From Eubacteriales bacterium (GTDB taxonomy: Bacteria; Bacillota; Clostridia; Lachnospirales; Lachnospiraceae), in the NCBI GenBank assembly GCA_030524785.1, contig JAUNFZ010000019.1:1-40049 (forward strand): a DNA stretch of 40,049 nucleotides. The letters run 5' to 3'. The notes under the pieces are model-generated. The model was given only the letters and a program-made list of their open reading frames with translations, searched no databases and had not been told where the DNA came from. The position numbers were made by a program, and so were the translations under genes. Positions 38,084 through 40,049 of this stretch are shown here, piece by piece; the first letter of the stretch is position 1; each line of letters begins with the position of its first letter.

Positions 38084-38950
38084 ATGAAGAAAAAAGGTAT
38101 CGTGATTGGCGCGGCGGCAGTGCTGGCAGTGGTGCTGCTTGGCTCGTCGCTGGTAATTACAAATAAGAATGAATATAAACTGATCCGCCAGTTCGGCAAG
38201 GTAGTAAAAGTGGTGGACAAGGAAGGCATCAGTTTCAAGGCGCCCTTTATCCAGACGGCGGATACGCTGCCGAAACAGACGCTTTTGTACGATCTGACGC
38301 CGTCGGACGTGATTACCAAGGAAAAGAAAACAATGATCAGCGACAGCTATGTGCTCTGGAAGATATCAGATCCGCTGAAATTTGCGCAGTCCTTAAATTC
38401 CTCTATGAGCAATGCGGAGAACCGTATTAATACAGCGGTTTACAACGCCACAAAAAATGCCATCGGCAGCATGTATCAGGATGAGGTGATCAGCGGCCGC
38501 GAGGGTGCTCTGGCGGATGCGGTGATCTCCGGGATAGGAAACAATCTGAATCAATACGGCATCGAGCTGCTGGCCTTTGAAATGAAACAGCTTGACCTGC
38601 CGGATGATAACAAGACGTCGGTTTACGAACGGATGATTTCCGAGCGCAATAACATTGCGGCCACGTATACGGCGGAGGGAAATTCTGAGGCAAAGGTGAT
38701 TCGCAATACGACAGATAAAGAGGTGACAATTCAGCTTTCGGACGCGAAACGTCAGGCGGAGATATTGATCGCGGAGGGCGAAGCGGAGTACATGCGGATT
38801 CTGGCGGATGCCTACTCGGACGAAGACAAGACGGATTTTTACTCCTATGTCAGAAGTCTGGATGCGCTGAAAGCCTCCATGAGCGGAGATAACAAGACCA
38901 TCGTGCTGCCGGCGGATTCTCCGATTGCCCAGGCGTTTGCCGGTGAATAA
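38084..38950 (+). CDS. hflC: FtsH modulator HflC (SPFH/prohibitin family)
   Basis: A 288-residue partner of HflK: one N-terminal membrane helix (GIVIGAAAVLAVVLLGSSLVI), the SPFH domain (NEYKLIRQFGKVVKVVDKEGISFKAPF), the Glu-rich helix RQAEILIAEGEAEYMRILADAY typical of HflC, and the end SYVRSLDALKASM. It overlaps nothing but lies 2 bp after hflK, so the pair are co-transcribed. No ftsH gene is in this window. Two hairpins follow its stop. Confidence 0.95.
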   Translation: MKKKGIVIGAAAVLAVVLLGSSLVITNKNEYKLIRQFGKVVKVVDKEGISFKAPFIQTADTLPKQTLLYDLTPSDVITKEKKTMISDSYVLWKISDPLKFAQSLNSSMSNAENRINTAVYNATKNAIGSMYQDEVISGREGALADAVISGIGNNLNQYGIELLAFEMKQLDLPDDNKTSVYERMISERNNIAATYTAEGNSEAKVIRNTTDKEVTIQLSDAKRQAEILIAEGEAEYMRILADAYSDEDKTDFYSYVRSLDALKASMSGDNKTIVLPADSPIAQAFAGE

Positions 38951-38996
38951 AAACATTTGAAAACGGCCCGCTACTTTTATAAAGCGGGAAAAGAAC

Positions 38997-39039
38997 AGGG
39001 GATGTCCCAGACGTCAGAAAGTGACGCGGGGCATCCCCT
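38997..39039 (+). terminator. Strong hairpin after hflC, probable terminator
   Basis: AGGGGATGTCCC (38997-39008) pairs with GGGGCATCCCCT (39028-39039) over 12 bp with one G-U pair; an inner stem CGTCA/TGACG caps it. The T-tract behind is poor (CTATATT). A smaller CCCGCT/AGCGGG hairpin precedes it (38967-38988). Confidence 0.6.
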
Positions 39040-39066
39040 CTATATTGCATCATATGATACAGAGGA

Positions 39067-39099
39067 TGCGCACCTCGAGGAGAAGAAGTTAGCTGTAAA
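39067..39099 (+). repeat. 33-bp dispersed repeat, copy B
   Basis: Second copy of the element at 36675-36707, 30 of 33 identical, between hflC and the acetyltransferase gene. Confidence 0.85.
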
Positions 39100-39108
39100 A
39101 AATGAACG

Positions 39109-39717
39109 TTAATCTCTGATACTGATTCCGAGAGCTTTCAGAGTATCGGCGCTAAGCTCCGGGAAGGGTATCATCGGTGCAGGAACGTCGGGATGTACGC
39201 CGAGCACCTTTTCCATCCAAACCATGTTGTACCACCGGCCGAACTTATATCCGCACTGATGAAATTCGCCTGCCATGCGGTAACCGATGTGCTGGTGAAA
39301 CTGCGCGCTGTTTTTTGTGAGATATTCGTCGTCGGTTTCAGGATAACCGATGCAGGCGTTTAAATTGGTGATATTCTGTGCCCGTGAGATTTTTTCCAGG
39401 GCAGTATAAAGCTTTCGGCCAAGGCCGGATTTTCGTTTGTTTTCTTTCAGATAGATGGTGGTTTCCGCGGCCCAGTCATAGGCGGCGCGCCCGACAAATG
39501 CGCCGGTATAGGCATAGCCAAGGATTTCACCGTCCTGTTCTGCAACAATATAGGGATATTTTTTTAAGGTCCGCTCTATTCTGGAGGTAAATTCTTCAAG
39601 ACCTGGCACATCATATTCAAACGTAATGGCGGTTTTTTCTACATAAGGGGCATAAATAGCCAGTATCTCTTTTGCGTCGCCGGGAACTGCAACCCGGATT
39701 TCTATTTCATGGCTCAT
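39109..39717 (-). CDS. GNAT-family N-acetyltransferase (phosphinothricin acetyltransferase-like)
   Basis: A 202-residue GNAT enzyme. The acetyl-CoA motif RKSGLGRKLY (R-x-x-G-x-G) and IRVAVPGDAKEILAIYAPYVEKTAITFEYDVP near the N-terminus fit the phosphinothricin/MddA-type group, which acetylate amino groups of small molecules such as glufosinate or methionine sulfoximine; the substrate is not certain. The start at 39717 has GAGGAG upstream. It is convergent with hflKC and divergent from the PFOR gene. Confidence 0.9.
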   Translation of the reverse strand: MSHEIEIRVAVPGDAKEILAIYAPYVEKTAITFEYDVPGLEEFTSRIERTLKKYPYIVAEQDGEILGYAYTGAFVGRAAYDWAAETTIYLKENKRKSGLGRKLYTALEKISRAQNITNLNACIGYPETDDEYLTKNSAQFHQHIGYRMAGEFHQCGYKFGRWYNMVWMEKVLGVHPDVPAPMIPFPELSADTLKALGISIRD

Positions 39718-39849
39718 TTTGCGTTTTCTCCTCTTTTTGTACAAGTTCCCTTTACTTTAGCATATTCCGGGAGATTGGACAAGATGATTGTGCAGGACGT
39801 TTTGTTTCGTGAAAAGTACAAAAATGTGTCAATTTTTTGCTTTCCAAAA

Positions 39850-39878
39850 TGGACAAGTTGCCAGATTTGTGTTATGAT
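39850..39878 (+). promoter_or_regulatory. Promoter of the PFOR gene
   Basis: TGGACA (39850-39855), 17-bp spacer, TATGAT (39873-39878). Confidence 0.7.
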
Positions 39879-39893
39879 TAATCCATATGAGAA

Positions 39894-39916
39894 TAAGAAT
39901 CCATATATGATTCTTA
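39894..39916 (+). promoter_or_regulatory. Leader hairpin of the PFOR gene
   Basis: TAAGAATC (39894-39901)/GATTCTTA (39909-39916), perfect 8-bp arms, 7-nt loop, between promoter and ribosome binding site. It could be an operator or a 5' mRNA stabilising hairpin. Confidence 0.5.
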
Positions 39917-39924
39917 AAAAATAA

Positions 39925-40049
<125 letters not shown>

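Overview
The window reads as chromosomal DNA from an anaerobic Clostridia, most likely a Lachnospiraceae-like gut organism. The clues are strong AGGAGG-type ribosome binding sites, tightly packed ATGA-overlapping operons, a CD1871A-type CXXC mini-protein beside a NapH-like ferredoxin protein, a clostridial HflK/HflC pair, a BioY transporter with BirA-like operators, and the start of a pyruvate:ferredoxin oxidoreductase gene. No rRNA, tRNA, CRISPR array, transposase or integrase was seen.

Positions 1-9028 hold the most unusual content: nine same-strand genes, mostly overlapping or spaced by a few bases. They encode a Clp/HSP100-type AAA+ ATPase (5'-truncated by the window), a JAB/JAMM isopeptidase fused to a ThiF/E1-like adenylating domain, a Cys-rich small protein, a membrane-anchored protein whose C-terminal domain resembles an E2 core, a zinc-ribbon membrane protein, a HerA-type ATPase, a protein with an HETNH...NEG zinc-peptidase signature, and two unknown proteins. 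This looks like a bacterial ubiquitin-like conjugation/deconjugation locus joined to an unfoldase, a motor ATPase and a protease. No beta-grasp Ubl gene is visible; if there is one it should lie upstream. A metallophosphoesterase with its own promoter and a Sel1-repeat protein follow (to 10637).

Positions 10643-18042 hold a PAP2 phosphatase, a CstA-type transporter operon, an HPr-like protein lacking the phosphoryl histidine, a PD-(D/E)XK nuclease-XPD/DinG helicase fusion, and a MATE transporter. Positions 18171-25435 hold an RND exporter with an insertion of about 500 residues, a UMF1-type MFS transporter, and a PadR-DUF1700 operon ending in what looks like a truncated DUF4097 gene. Positions 25651-33278 hold an HTH/membrane-protein pair, Maf, and glutamate synthase (gltB-gltD).

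Positions 33279-40049 hold bioY with two BirA-like operators, a DUF1284 protein, a redox operon (TlpA-like thioredoxin, CXXC mini-protein, NapH-like ferredoxin), a yybP-ykoY-type manganese riboswitch with a terminator but no recognisable metal gene behind it, a repeat-rich leader, hflK-hflC, a GNAT acetyltransferase and the 5' end of the PFOR gene. The intergenic DNA from 33279 to 33721 and from 36288 to 37022 is dense in hairpins and repeats. Gene functions come from motif and family recognition by eye; no searches were run.
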